A stretch of DNA of 64,000 bases from contig NZ_JABSNO010000005.1 of the NCBI RefSeq assembly GCF_013294015.1, forward strand, positions 62,001 to 126,000. The letters run 5' to 3'. This DNA is from Frigoriflavimonas asaccharolytica (GTDB taxonomy: Bacteria; Bacteroidota; Bacteroidia; Flavobacteriales; Weeksellaceae). The translations under genes were made by a program, and so were the position numbers. Below are positions 27,780 to 36,225 of this stretch, piece by piece; within the stretch, counting starts at the first letter, position 1, and each line of letters starts with the position of its first letter. The notes under the pieces are model-generated. The model was not told where the DNA came from and did not search any database. It worked only from the letters and a program-made list of their open reading frames with translations.

Positions 27780-28604
27780 TCATTTATCAATCAGCATAAT
27801 TTCTACTCGCCTATTTCGGGTCATATCCATTTCTGTAACTTCTGGATAAACCACCGGATTGAGATGTCCGAGACCAATAATTTGAATTCTATTTTCCGCA
27901 ATACCTTGTTTTAAAAGAAAATCTTGGATGGCTTTTGCTCTAGTCCAAGATAGGTTGAATGTGCCGAGATCCAAATCTTCACCATCAAAATTATCATATT
28001 CACAGCAGATATGACCTTGTAATTCTACGATTAAACTGGGATTGTCTCTTAATTTTTTGTACAATTCTCCCAATTGATAATAACTTTGTGGCAACCAAAC
28101 ATGGCGACCTCCAATAAAATTGACATCTGGAAGCGAAAATGTATCCTTCACTTTCATCAATGCTACTTTTACATTCAAAAAATTGGGCAAATCTTTGCGC
28201 GATATTTTTTCGCCAGGTTCAAATTTTCTTTCGATAAAAATATCTACTCTTCTATTTTTCTGTTTTAGACCTTCTGTAGAATTATCGTTAATTTGTTTGG
28301 TTTCACCTAAACCAATTGTATTTCCGATACTTAAATTTTCGCCAATTCTGGCTTGTAAATAATCTTGCACTGCTTTCGCTCTTCTATCAGACAAGACTTT
28401 GTTTGCTTCTGCAGAACCTGTAAAATCTGCGTTTCCGAAAATTCTAAATGTCAAGGAAGCTTTTAAATTGGCTAAACTATCTAATTTTGATTTTGAAATT
28501 GGGTTTAAATCTGCTTTGTTGGTTTGGAAATAGAGGGATTGTATTGTTTGGGCAGAAACAAAACTACTTAAAAAAAATAAAAATTTCAGAATTATATTTT
28601 TCAT
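27780..28604 (-). CDS. Protein with two OmpA-like peptidoglycan-binding domains
   Basis: The 274-residue protein has a signal peptide (MKNIILKFLFFLSSFVSAQ) and two OmpA-C-like domains in tandem: about residues 20-130 (FQTNKADLNPISKSKLDSL..SDRRAKAVQDYL..NRRVDIFIE) and about 165-274 (LIVELQGHICCEY..SWTRAKAIQDFLL..MTRNRRVEIML). No beta-barrel or lipobox is present. OmpA domains bind diaminopimelate in peptidoglycan, so a soluble periplasmic double-binder is expected. The second domain carries an unusual Cys-Cys pair. It follows a lipoprotein gene by 31 nt, probably as one operon. Confidence 0.88.
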   Translation of the reverse strand: MKNIILKFLFFLSSFVSAQTIQSLYFQTNKADLNPISKSKLDSLANLKASLTFRIFGNADFTGSAEANKVLSDRRAKAVQDYLQARIGENLSIGNTIGLGETKQINDNSTEGLKQKNRRVDIFIERKFEPGEKISRKDLPNFLNVKVALMKVKDTFSLPDVNFIGGRHVWLPQSYYQLGELYKKLRDNPSLIVELQGHICCEYDNFDGEDLDLGTFNLSWTRAKAIQDFLLKQGIAENRIQIIGLGHLNPVVYPEVTEMDMTRNRRVEIMLIDK

Positions 28605-28635
28605 ATTTAAAAATAGTTAAATTTTAAAATAAAAT

Positions 28636-29097
28636 TTATTCACCCCAAATATTGAACATTTTCAATTTTGAATTTTCTTTATTGATGAATAGAAAAGCAT
28701 TATTTTCGGTACTTATTTCGGTGTCGGCTTTTAATTTTAATAAATCGGTCTGAAAAATATAAATCGTGGCATCTTTGAAATCAGAATTAATCAAATTATT
28801 TTGATTTATTAACTGGAACGAAAAATCAGAACTGTTCTCATTTAAAATTCCATTTTTTACTTTCAAACTATCTTTTAAATTCCAACCATTTTCAAAAGCA
28901 AATTTTAAAAAATCTGATTTATCAATATTCTGCAGATTATTATCCCAAATAATTTCCGCAGTTCCACCAAAAGGTCCTTGATCAGAATTTTCAGTTATAA
29001 TTAAATCTGAATGAAAATCTTGCCAAAACTTTGCAGGACTTATTTTTGAACAAGAAATTAAAATACAAAAAATGGATAATACAAAAACTTTTTTCAT
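28636..29097 (-). CDS. Unknown lipoprotein
   Basis: The 153-residue protein has a lipoprotein signal ending in a lipobox (FCILISCSK, lipidated Cys16). The mature domain is polar and Asn/Asp-rich with no recognised motif. A -7 element TAAATTTG lies 17 nt before the start. It probably forms an operon with the tandem OmpA protein, which suggests a shared envelope role. Confidence 0.8.
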   Translation of the reverse strand: MKKVFVLSIFCILISCSKISPAKFWQDFHSDLIITENSDQGPFGGTAEIIWDNNLQNIDKSDFLKFAFENGWNLKDSLKVKNGILNENSSDFSFQLINQNNLINSDFKDATIYIFQTDLLKLKADTEISTENNAFLFINKENSKLKMFNIWGE

Positions 29098-29113
29098 TTG
29101 TGAAAATTGTCCT

Positions 29114-29121
29114 CAAATTTA
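29114..29121 (-). promoter_or_regulatory. -7 element of the lipoprotein/OmpA operon
   Basis: On the minus strand this reads TAAATTTG (TAnnTTTG), between lysS and the lipoprotein gene, 17 nt before the latter's ATG. Confidence 0.5.
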
Positions 29122-29127
29122 TTTTCC

Positions 29128-30825
29128 TTACACCAACTTCATCCAAACCACATCATCAATCTTCTCCACTTTCACCAAATTTCCTTTTGTTAAAATTTTA
29201 GAAGATTTATCCCATTTTTTACCAGAAAGTTTAGATTGTTCTTTCACTTCAGAAAGCATCATTGCTTCGCCAGATTTCAATATTTCGAGGATTAATTTTT
29301 CATCTTCTTCTAAAACAATGCTTTGAACCACCTTTTCCGGACGCATTTGTGGGAAGAATAACACTTCTTGAATGGATGGATTGTTTGTCAAAAACATGAT
29401 TAATCTATCCATTCCAATTCCTAAACCAGAAGTTGGCGGCATTCCGTATTCCAAAGCACGAAGGAAATCTTCGTCAATAAAGCCAGTTGCTTCATCGTCG
29501 CCTTTTTCGGCTAATTTTAATTGCTCTTCAAATCGCTCCCTTTGGTCGATAGGATCATTTAATTCTGAATATGCATTGGCTATTTCTTTTCCACAAACCA
29601 TGAGTTCAAAACGCTCTGTCAATCCTTCTTTGCTTCTATGTTTTTTGGTTAAAGGCGACATTTCTATCGGGTAATCTGTGATAAAAGTTGGTTGAATGAA
29701 GTTACCTTCGCATTTCTCACCAAAAATTTCATCAATTAATTTTCCTTTACCCATCGTTTCATTTACCTCAATTCCAGCAGATTTAGCAAATTCGAAAAGT
29801 TCTTGTTCAGATTTTCCGGTAATATCAAAACCTGTAAATTTAATAATTGCATCCGTCATAGAAACTCTTGGATACGGCGCTTTCCAACTGATTGTATGTT
29901 CGCAGAAAGTAGATTCGGATTGTCCATTTACTTCATTTGCGCAGAATTCTAACAATTTCTCGGTGAAATCCATCATCCAGTTGTAATCTTTGTAGGCTAC
30001 GTAAATTTCCATCGCCGTAAATTCTGGATTGTGGGTTCTATCCATTCCTTCATTTCTAAAGTTTTTGGAAAATTCGTAAACACCATCAAAACCTCCAACA
30101 ATCAATCTTTTTAGATATAATTCATTCGCAATTCTTAAATACAAAGGAATATCTAACGCGTTGTGATGCGTCATGAAAGGTCTTGCTGCAGCTCCACCAG
30201 GAATGGATTGTAGAATAGGTGTTTCAACCTCAAAATAACCAGCCTCATTGAAAAAATTTCGCATTGCATTGAACAATTTTGTTCTTTTTACAAAAATTTC
30301 TTTCACTTGCGGATTCACAATTAAATCTACATAACGCTGTCTGTAGCGTAATTCTGCATCATTAAAAGCATCGTAAACTTTTCCATTTTCATCGGTTTTA
30401 GCTTGCGGAAGCGGACGTAAAGTTTTGGTTAGAAGTGTGAAATTCGTCACTTTTACCGTCATTTCTCCAACTTGCGTGTTGAACAATTCTCCTTCAATTC
30501 CGATAATGTCACCAATATCTAAAAGATGCTTGTAGACATCGTTATAAAGCGATTTATCTTCGCCAGTACAAATTTCGTCTCTATTGAAATATACTTGAAT
30601 TTTTCCGTCTGAATCTTGTAATTCTGCAAAACTTGCTTTTCCTTGTATTCTTCGGCTCATCAATCTACCTGCAATCTTCACCTTTTTCCCTTCGGAAAAT
30701 TGTTCTTTTATAGATTTTGTAGAATCGGTGATTGTATATTCTTCCGCCGGAAAAGCGTTGATGCCCAATTCATTTAGTTTAGATAATTTTTCTCTACGGA
30801 TAATTTCTTGTTCGGATAACTGCAT
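29128..30825 (-). CDS. lysS: Lysyl-tRNA synthetase, class II
   Basis: The 565-residue enzyme charges tRNA-Lys. It has the N-terminal OB-fold anticodon-binding domain (KVKIAGRLMSRRIQGKASFAEL), class II motif 2 (FRNEGMDRTHNPEFTAMEIY) and motif 3 (GLGIGMDRLIMFLT). The protein continues about 69 residues beyond the usual end (about residues 497-565), with a small helix-rich, winged-helix-like extension (LILEILKSGEAMMLSEVKEQ..). The extension is absent from E. coli LysS; I have the impression that it is usual in this bacterial group. A TAAATTTG element lies 24 nt upstream. Confidence 0.97.
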   Translation of the reverse strand: MQLSEQEIIRREKLSKLNELGINAFPAEEYTITDSTKSIKEQFSEGKKVKIAGRLMSRRIQGKASFAELQDSDGKIQVYFNRDEICTGEDKSLYNDVYKHLLDIGDIIGIEGELFNTQVGEMTVKVTNFTLLTKTLRPLPQAKTDENGKVYDAFNDAELRYRQRYVDLIVNPQVKEIFVKRTKLFNAMRNFFNEAGYFEVETPILQSIPGGAAARPFMTHHNALDIPLYLRIANELYLKRLIVGGFDGVYEFSKNFRNEGMDRTHNPEFTAMEIYVAYKDYNWMMDFTEKLLEFCANEVNGQSESTFCEHTISWKAPYPRVSMTDAIIKFTGFDITGKSEQELFEFAKSAGIEVNETMGKGKLIDEIFGEKCEGNFIQPTFITDYPIEMSPLTKKHRSKEGLTERFELMVCGKEIANAYSELNDPIDQRERFEEQLKLAEKGDDEATGFIDEDFLRALEYGMPPTSGLGIGMDRLIMFLTNNPSIQEVLFFPQMRPEKVVQSIVLEEDEKLILEILKSGEAMMLSEVKEQSKLSGKKWDKSSKILTKGNLVKVEKIDDVVWMKLV

Positions 30826-30848
30826 ATTGCTTGCTAATTTTAAGACTG

Positions 30849-30856
30849 CAAATTTA
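30849..30856 (-). promoter_or_regulatory. -7 element of lysS
   Basis: On the minus strand this reads TAAATTTG, 24 nt before the ATG of lysS. Confidence 0.5.
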
Positions 30857-30967
30857 GTGATTTTTTAGCAAAAAACTGCAGGCTTAATTTCCATTAAAAA
30901 CGGGTTTTAATTTTTTCAATGGGACTTTCATCTAAATTTTAAACCAAAAGCCATTTTTCTATTTAAA

Positions 30968-30998
30968 TTGATTACAAATTAAGTGATTTCTATTTTTG
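30968..30998 (+). promoter_or_regulatory. Promoter of the RND efflux operon
   Basis: TTG (30968-30970), a 20-nt spacer, and TATTTTTG (30991-30998) match the flavobacterial consensus. The expected start near 31005 gives a leader of about 20 nt before the GTG at 31026. A second -7-like TAATTTTG at 31014-31021 is too close to the start codon. Confidence 0.65.
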
Positions 30999-31025
30999 AA
31001 TTAAAATTTTTAATAATTTTGTGTT

Positions 31026-31409
31026 GTGAAAAAATGGCTAATTTATTTTATGATGTTCACGTATCTTACTTCCTTTAGTGAATTGCGTCAGCTTGTGAAA
31101 TTGCCAAATCTTATCGAACATTACATTCAACATAAAAATGCGAACGTAAACTTATCTGCTTACGATTTTTTTAAAATGCATTATCTTGATGAACAGAAAA
31201 AAGATAAAGATTATAATCAAGATATGCAATTGCCCTTCAAAAAGCATGATTTTTCCAGTATTTCCATCGCATTAAATATTCCCCCAGAAAAACAATATTA
31301 TCAAATACAACTGCATTCTATTTATGTAGATGATTCTTCTAACTTCCCTTATTCTGAGAAATTTTATCCTTCTATTTTCCAAACAATTTGGGAACCTCCT
31401 AAAATTTAA
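31026..31409 (+). CDS. Small exported protein leading the RND efflux operon
   Basis: The 127-residue protein starts with GTG and has an N-terminal hydrophobic segment (KKWLIYFMMFTYLTSFS) that looks like a signal peptide. The mature part has two histidines in NLIEHYIQHKNAN and one in FKMHYLDE, and a Pro/Tyr-rich end. It lies 121 nt before the pump gene. I know similar small proteins ahead of CzcA/CusA-type pumps in flavobacteria but no established function. The histidines would allow metal binding; this is inference. An internal ATG at 31050 would shorten the signal peptide. Confidence 0.75.
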   Translation: MKKWLIYFMMFTYLTSFSELRQLVKLPNLIEHYIQHKNANVNLSAYDFFKMHYLDEQKKDKDYNQDMQLPFKKHDFSSISIALNIPPEKQYYQIQLHSIYVDDSSNFPYSEKFYPSIFQTIWEPPKI

Positions 31410-31530
31410 TTGATCAACTTATCGTGTTTCATTGTGTCAAAATTTAATAAATTTTGATCAAAGCAAGTTATCTTTAACTTAAGCATTTTCGGGTTTTAAA
31501 CTCAAAAATTGCGCACAAATACTTTACAAA

Positions 31531-34500
31531 ATGCTCAATAAAATTATAGAATTTTCTATAAAAAATAAACTGATTATCATATTAATGACGCTTGGTTTAA
31601 TTATTTATGGACTCTTCGAACTCAAAAAATTACCCATAGATGCGGTTCCAGATATTACGGACAATCAAGTTCAAATCATCACGGTTTCCCCAAGTTTGGG
31701 TGCTCCAGATATCGAAAGATTCATCACTTTCCCACTAGAACAAATTAACAATAACATCCAAGGAATCAAAGAAATGCGAAGTTTTTCGCGCTTTGGTCTT
31801 TCGGTAATTACCATTGTTTTCAAAGATGACGTAGATTTATATTTGGCTCGTCAACAAGTTGCAGAACGGCTTCAGCAAGTTTCAAAAGATATTCCTACCA
31901 ATTTGGGTGTTCCACAAATGGCGCCAATTTCCACAGGTTTAGGCGAAATTTATCAATACGTTGTTCGGCCGAAAATCGGTTTTGAACACCGTTACAATGC
32001 AATGGAATTACGCACCATTCAAGATTGGATTGTTCGCAGACAATTACTCGGAACACCAGGTGTGGCAGATGTTGCCAGTTTTGGGGGAAATTTAAAACAA
32101 TATGAAGTTGCCGTAAATCCCGCCATTTTAAAATCAATGGGTGTTACGATAACGGAAGTTTTCGCCGCTCTTCAAAAAAATAATCAAAATACTGGTGGCG
32201 CTTATATCGAAAAAGGACCAAGTGTTTTATTTATTAGAACGGAAGGTATGATGAGTAAAATTCCTGATATTGAAAACACGGTTGTTAAAAATCTTCCAGA
32301 TGGAACGCCAATTCTCATCAAAAACATTGGAAAAGTGCAATATGGAAAAGCAATTCGCTATGGTGCAATGACTTACAACGGAAAAGGCGAAGTTGCAGGT
32401 GCAGTGGTAATGATGATGAAAGGTGCTAATTCTAACGAAGTTATTGCCGACGTAAAAGAAAGGATTGCAGAAATTCAAAAAACCCTACCAGAAGGTGTGA
32501 AAATAGAACCTTTTCTAGACCGTACAAAAATGGTGAATAATGCCATCGGAACCGTGAGTAAAAATTTATTAGAAGGCGCATTAATCGTGGTTTTCGTCTT
32601 GGTTTTGTTTCTTGGGAATTTCCGAGCAGGTTTGTTGGTGGCTTCCGTAATTCCATTAGCAATGCTTTTTGCCATTATTATGATGAATATTTTCGGCGTT
32701 TCTGGTAATTTAATGAGTTTAGGAGCTTTAGATTTCGGGCTAATTGTAGATGGAGCCGTCATTATTGTCGAAGCCATTTTACACAGATTCAAACATTTAA
32801 ATAAATTTCAAGATCAAAAAATTTCTCAAGAAATGATGGATAATGAAGTCTATACTTCTTCTAGTACCATGATGAATTCTGCGGTTTTTGGGCAAATAAT
32901 TATTTTAATCGTTTACTTACCGATTCTTACTTTGCAAGGCATCGAAGGAAAAATGTTTAAACCAATGGCGCAAACCGTAATTTTCGCTTTGTTGGGCGCA
33001 TTTATTCTATCGCTTACATATATTCCGATGATGAGTTCTATCTTCTTGTCTAAAAAAATAGATTTGAAGAAAAACTTTTCAGATAAAATGATGGAAAAAG
33101 TAGAATCTTTTTACCACAAAACCCTACAAAAAGTTCTGAAAATTCCTAATATAATATTCTTTTGCGTTGTTGGTTTATTTTTCGTCTCTCTCTTCGTGAT
33201 GTCCAGATTAGGTGGTGAATTTATTCCATCACTTCAAGAAGGAGATTTTGCCGTCGATACGAGAGTTTTGCCCGGCAGTAATTTAAAAACTTCTACGGAA
33301 GCGGTTCTAAAATCACAGCGAATTTTACTCAAAAAATTCCCAGAAATAGAAAAAATTGTGGGAAAAACAGGAAGCAGCGAAATCCCAACCGATCCGATGC
33401 CAATTGATGCAAGTGATTTGATGATTATCTTAAAACCTCGTGCAGAATGGACTTCCGCAAAAACCTACGACGAACTCGCAGAAAAAATGTCGGCAGAACT
33501 AAAGAAAAATCTAGTTGGTGTTACGTATTCCTTCCAATATCCCGTTGCAATGCGCTTCAACGAATTGATGACCGGAGCAAGACAAGATGTGGTTTGCAAA
33601 ATTTATGGCGAAAATTTAGATACATTAAAACTATATTCCGAAAAATTAGGAGAGATTTCTAAAAAAATAGAGGGCGCACAAAACATTTATGTAGAACCCA
33701 TTTCGGGAATGCCGCAAATCGTAATTTCTTACAAAAGAGATGCACTTTCGCAATTTGGTTTAAATGTAGAAGACGTGAATAACATTGTAAACACAGCATT
33801 TGCAGGGCAATCTACAGGTTCAGTTTTCGAAGGCGAGAAAAAATTCGATTTGGTGGTTCGTTTAGATGGCGAACAAAGAAAAAATGTGGAAGATGTGAAC
33901 AATTTACTTATTTCCACACCTTCAGGTATAGAAATTCCTTTAAGTTCGGTCGCTTCGGTTGAACTAAAAGAAAGCGTCAACCAAATTCAACGAGAAAATG
34001 CGCAACGCAGAATTATTGTAGGTTTTAATGTGAGAAATCGCGATATACAGTCTACTGTAGAAGATTTGCAAAAAGTGGTAGAAAAAGATTTCAAACTTCC
34101 ACCTGGCTATTCCATTACATATGGAGGAACTTTTGAAAATCTACAACAAGCCAATTCTAGACTAATGATCGCAGTTCCCATCAGTTTATTGCTTATTTTA
34201 TTGATGTTGTATTTCGCTTTCAAATCTGTAAAATATGGTTTGCTCATTTTCTCGGCAATTCCACTTTCTATGATTGGCGGAATTCTCTCGCTTTGGATTC
34301 GAGATATGAATTTCAGTATTTCTGCAGGAGTTGGCTTTATTGCGCTTTTCGGTGTAGCTGTTTTAAATGGAATCGTTTTAATCGCAGAATTCAACCGTCA
34401 AAAAGAAACAAATTCAGACCTAAAAGAAGTCGTGAAAATTGGTGGAAAAACCAGATTAAGACCAGTTTTAATGACTGCTCTAGTTGCTTCACTCGGTTTT

Positions 34501-34701
34501 TTACCAATGGCAATCAGCACTGGAGAAGGCGCAGAAGTTCAAAGACCTTTAGCAACTGTAGTTATAGGTGGTTTACTTTTAGCAACTTTCCTCACGCTCT
34601 ATTTACTGCCAATCATGTACATCTGGTTTGAAGAACATTTCTCAAATAAAAGTGAAAAAATTGTAGCAGTAACGAACGAAGAAGATGGGTATGATGAGTA
34701 G
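31531..34701 (+). CDS. Heavy-metal type (CzcA/CusA) RND efflux pump
   Basis: The 1056-residue inner membrane protein has the RND layout of 12 transmembrane helices and two large periplasmic loops. N-terminal IIEFSIKNKLIIILMTLGLIIYG and the helix 4 motif LGALDFGLIVDGAVIIVE, with the DFG...D residues used in proton relay by the heavy metal efflux (HME) subgroup, are visible. It exports divalent or monovalent metal ions (Co/Zn/Cd or Cu/Ag) driven by protons. The exact metal cannot be told from sequence. It is followed by TolC and adaptor genes; the pump-first order differs from the usual adaptor-first order. A 3'-end repeat element begins 6 nt after the stop. Confidence 0.95.
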   Translation: MLNKIIEFSIKNKLIIILMTLGLIIYGLFELKKLPIDAVPDITDNQVQIITVSPSLGAPDIERFITFPLEQINNNIQGIKEMRSFSRFGLSVITIVFKDDVDLYLARQQVAERLQQVSKDIPTNLGVPQMAPISTGLGEIYQYVVRPKIGFEHRYNAMELRTIQDWIVRRQLLGTPGVADVASFGGNLKQYEVAVNPAILKSMGVTITEVFAALQKNNQNTGGAYIEKGPSVLFIRTEGMMSKIPDIENTVVKNLPDGTPILIKNIGKVQYGKAIRYGAMTYNGKGEVAGAVVMMMKGANSNEVIADVKERIAEIQKTLPEGVKIEPFLDRTKMVNNAIGTVSKNLLEGALIVVFVLVLFLGNFRAGLLVASVIPLAMLFAIIMMNIFGVSGNLMSLGALDFGLIVDGAVIIVEAILHRFKHLNKFQDQKISQEMMDNEVYTSSSTMMNSAVFGQIIILIVYLPILTLQGIEGKMFKPMAQTVIFALLGAFILSLTYIPMMSSIFLSKKIDLKKNFSDKMMEKVESFYHKTLQKVLKIPNIIFFCVVGLFFVSLFVMSRLGGEFIPSLQEGDFAVDTRVLPGSNLKTSTEAVLKSQRILLKKFPEIEKIVGKTGSSEIPTDPMPIDASDLMIILKPRAEWTSAKTYDELAEKMSAELKKNLVGVTYSFQYPVAMRFNELMTGARQDVVCKIYGENLDTLKLYSEKLGEISKKIEGAQNIYVEPISGMPQIVISYKRDALSQFGLNVEDVNNIVNTAFAGQSTGSVFEGEKKFDLVVRLDGEQRKNVEDVNNLLISTPSGIEIPLSSVASVELKESVNQIQRENAQRRIIVGFNVRNRDIQSTVEDLQKVVEKDFKLPPGYSITYGGTFENLQQANSRLMIAVPISLLLILLMLYFAFKSVKYGLLIFSAIPLSMIGGILSLWIRDMNFSISAGVGFIALFGVAVLNGIVLIAEFNRQKETNSDLKEVVKIGGKTRLRPVLMTALVASLGFLPMAISTGEGAEVQRPLATVVIGGLLLATFLTLYLLPIMYIWFEEHFSNKSEKIVAVTNEEDGYDE

Positions 34702-34706
34702 TTTTT

Positions 34707-34806
34707 GGGCAGCAATTTCCGCCTTCCGTTCCCGCTTTTTTTATTGGTAGCTTCGACAAGCTCAGCCACCAATAAAAAAGAGCTTCACTCAAGTCGGGCT
34801 GCAAAG
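34707..34806 (+). repeat. 3'-end interspersed element, copy B (after the RND pump)
   Basis: Reads GGGCAGCAATTTCCGCC..GTTCCCGC, a T-run, ATTGGTAGC..GCCACCAAT hairpin arms, then AAAAAAGAGC..TCAAGTCGGGCTGCAAAG. Ends GGGCAGC/GGGCTGC can pair as GCAGCCC/GGGCTGC. It lies six bases after the pump gene stop. Confidence 0.85.
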
Positions 34807-34827
34807 TATCGCTAAATAGAAACATTA

Positions 34828-34976
34828 TTTAAACCCACGAAATCACAAATTAAATAAAAAAAAGAGTAATTAATAAATTCAAAAAATAACACAAAGTTTT
34901 TAAAATCTGTAGATTTTCACTCTATGAACTCTCATTTTTGGCTTAATACAATACTTCTTTGTGACTTTGTGGTTAA
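34828..34976. repeat. Imperfect inverted repeat with CACAAAG-type arms
   Basis: The left arm (34828-34850, TTTAAACCCACGAAATCACAAAT) opposes the right arm (34957-34976, CTTTGTGACTTTGTGGTTAA). The inner part contains a second small palindrome, AAAATCTGTAGATTTT. It fills the rest of the gap before the TolC gene and resembles the element at 7287-7517. Confidence 0.7.
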
Positions 34977-34997
34977 AAAAAATTTAAATAAATAAAA

Positions 34998-36221
34998 ATG
35001 AAACAACATATAAAAATAATAGCAATCTTTTCCGTTTTAATCGGAATCCATGCAAAATCGCAAACGCCTATTTCCTTAGAAAATGCCTACGGAAAAGCAT
35101 TTAAAAATAATTTAAATCTAAAAAACGGACAACTGCGAATAGATTATCAAGACAAAATAAAAAATTCTCACGCCGTTATCGAACCACTAAATATTTCTGG
35201 CGAAATCGGGCAATTCGTTTCTGCTTATACAGATACCAAATTTTCGGTAAATCAAGCTTTAAAATTACCCGGGTTTTATAAAACTCAAAAACAAGTTTTA
35301 ATAGAAGAATGGAAAAATTCTATGTTAAATTTAGATGTTCAAAAATGGCAATTGAAAAGAGAAATCGCTTTGGTTTGCAATGAACTCAACTATATCAATG
35401 AAAAAGAAAAACTACTTATAAAAGCCGATTCCATTTATACCAATTATTACAAACGTGCTGAACTTCGTTTGAAAAAAGGAGAAAGCAATATATTGGAAAA
35501 AACCACGGCAGAAAATTATAGAAGTCAAGCAGAAATTCAATTATCAAATTTGAAAAAGGATAGAGAAATTGCTCTTTATCAATTTAATTATTTAATAAAT
35601 GATGAAACAATTTACACCAATCAAAATTCCAATTTCTATCTATTAAATATAGAAAATTTTGATTTGAATTATGCAGGAAATCCTAATATATTAAAACAAT
35701 TAGAGCAGCAAAAAGCAATAGAACTCGCTAAATTGCAGGCTGAAAAATCTAAACTTTTGCCGACTTTCAATATTGGTTACAACAATTCTAGCATGTTCGG
35801 AACTGGTGCAGACAATCAATTTTACGAGAGATCCGCACGTTTTCATTCTGGAATCCTTGGCGTTGGAATCCCAATTTTTAATGGCGCTCAAAAATCAATG
35901 ATTGAAGGTCAGAAAATTAATCAACTCATCGCCGAAAACAATTATGAAATCGGATCTAAAAATTTGAAAAACCAATATGTAATGCTTTTTGGAGAATATG
36001 AAAAATTAAAAACCGAAACCGATTATTATAAAACTAATGGTCTGAAAAACGCCGAAACCATTATGAAAACAGCGAACCGTTTGTATTACGAAGGCGAAAT
36101 CAACTATTTAGAATGGTCTATTTTAATCAACCAAAGTTTAGAAATTGAAAATAAATTCATCGATTCTCAAAAATTGCTGAATGAAAAAACAATTCAACTC
36201 AATAATTTAACTCAATTATAA
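34998..36221 (+). CDS. TolC-family outer membrane efflux protein
   Basis: The 407-residue protein has a signal peptide (MKQHIKIIAIFSVLIGIHAKSQ) and long heptad-rich helices (about 120-200 and 320-400) of the TolC/OEP fold. It forms the outer membrane channel for the RND pump. The repeated pairs of beta strands (about 200-300, including LGVGIPIFNGAQKS) are as expected. It starts 296 nt after the pump gene and ends 4 nt before the adaptor gene. Confidence 0.9.
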   Translation: MKQHIKIIAIFSVLIGIHAKSQTPISLENAYGKAFKNNLNLKNGQLRIDYQDKIKNSHAVIEPLNISGEIGQFVSAYTDTKFSVNQALKLPGFYKTQKQVLIEEWKNSMLNLDVQKWQLKREIALVCNELNYINEKEKLLIKADSIYTNYYKRAELRLKKGESNILEKTTAENYRSQAEIQLSNLKKDREIALYQFNYLINDETIYTNQNSNFYLLNIENFDLNYAGNPNILKQLEQQKAIELAKLQAEKSKLLPTFNIGYNNSSMFGTGADNQFYERSARFHSGILGVGIPIFNGAQKSMIEGQKINQLIAENNYEIGSKNLKNQYVMLFGEYEKLKTETDYYKTNGLKNAETIMKTANRLYYEGEINYLEWSILINQSLEIENKFIDSQKLLNEKTIQLNNLTQL

Positions 36222-36225
36222 AAAA

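Noticed and set aside
31014-31021. TAATTTTG as the main promoter element of the efflux operon
   Set aside because: It is five bases from the start codon and would give a leaderless message; the element at 30991-30998 has a proper TTG at 20-nt spacing.
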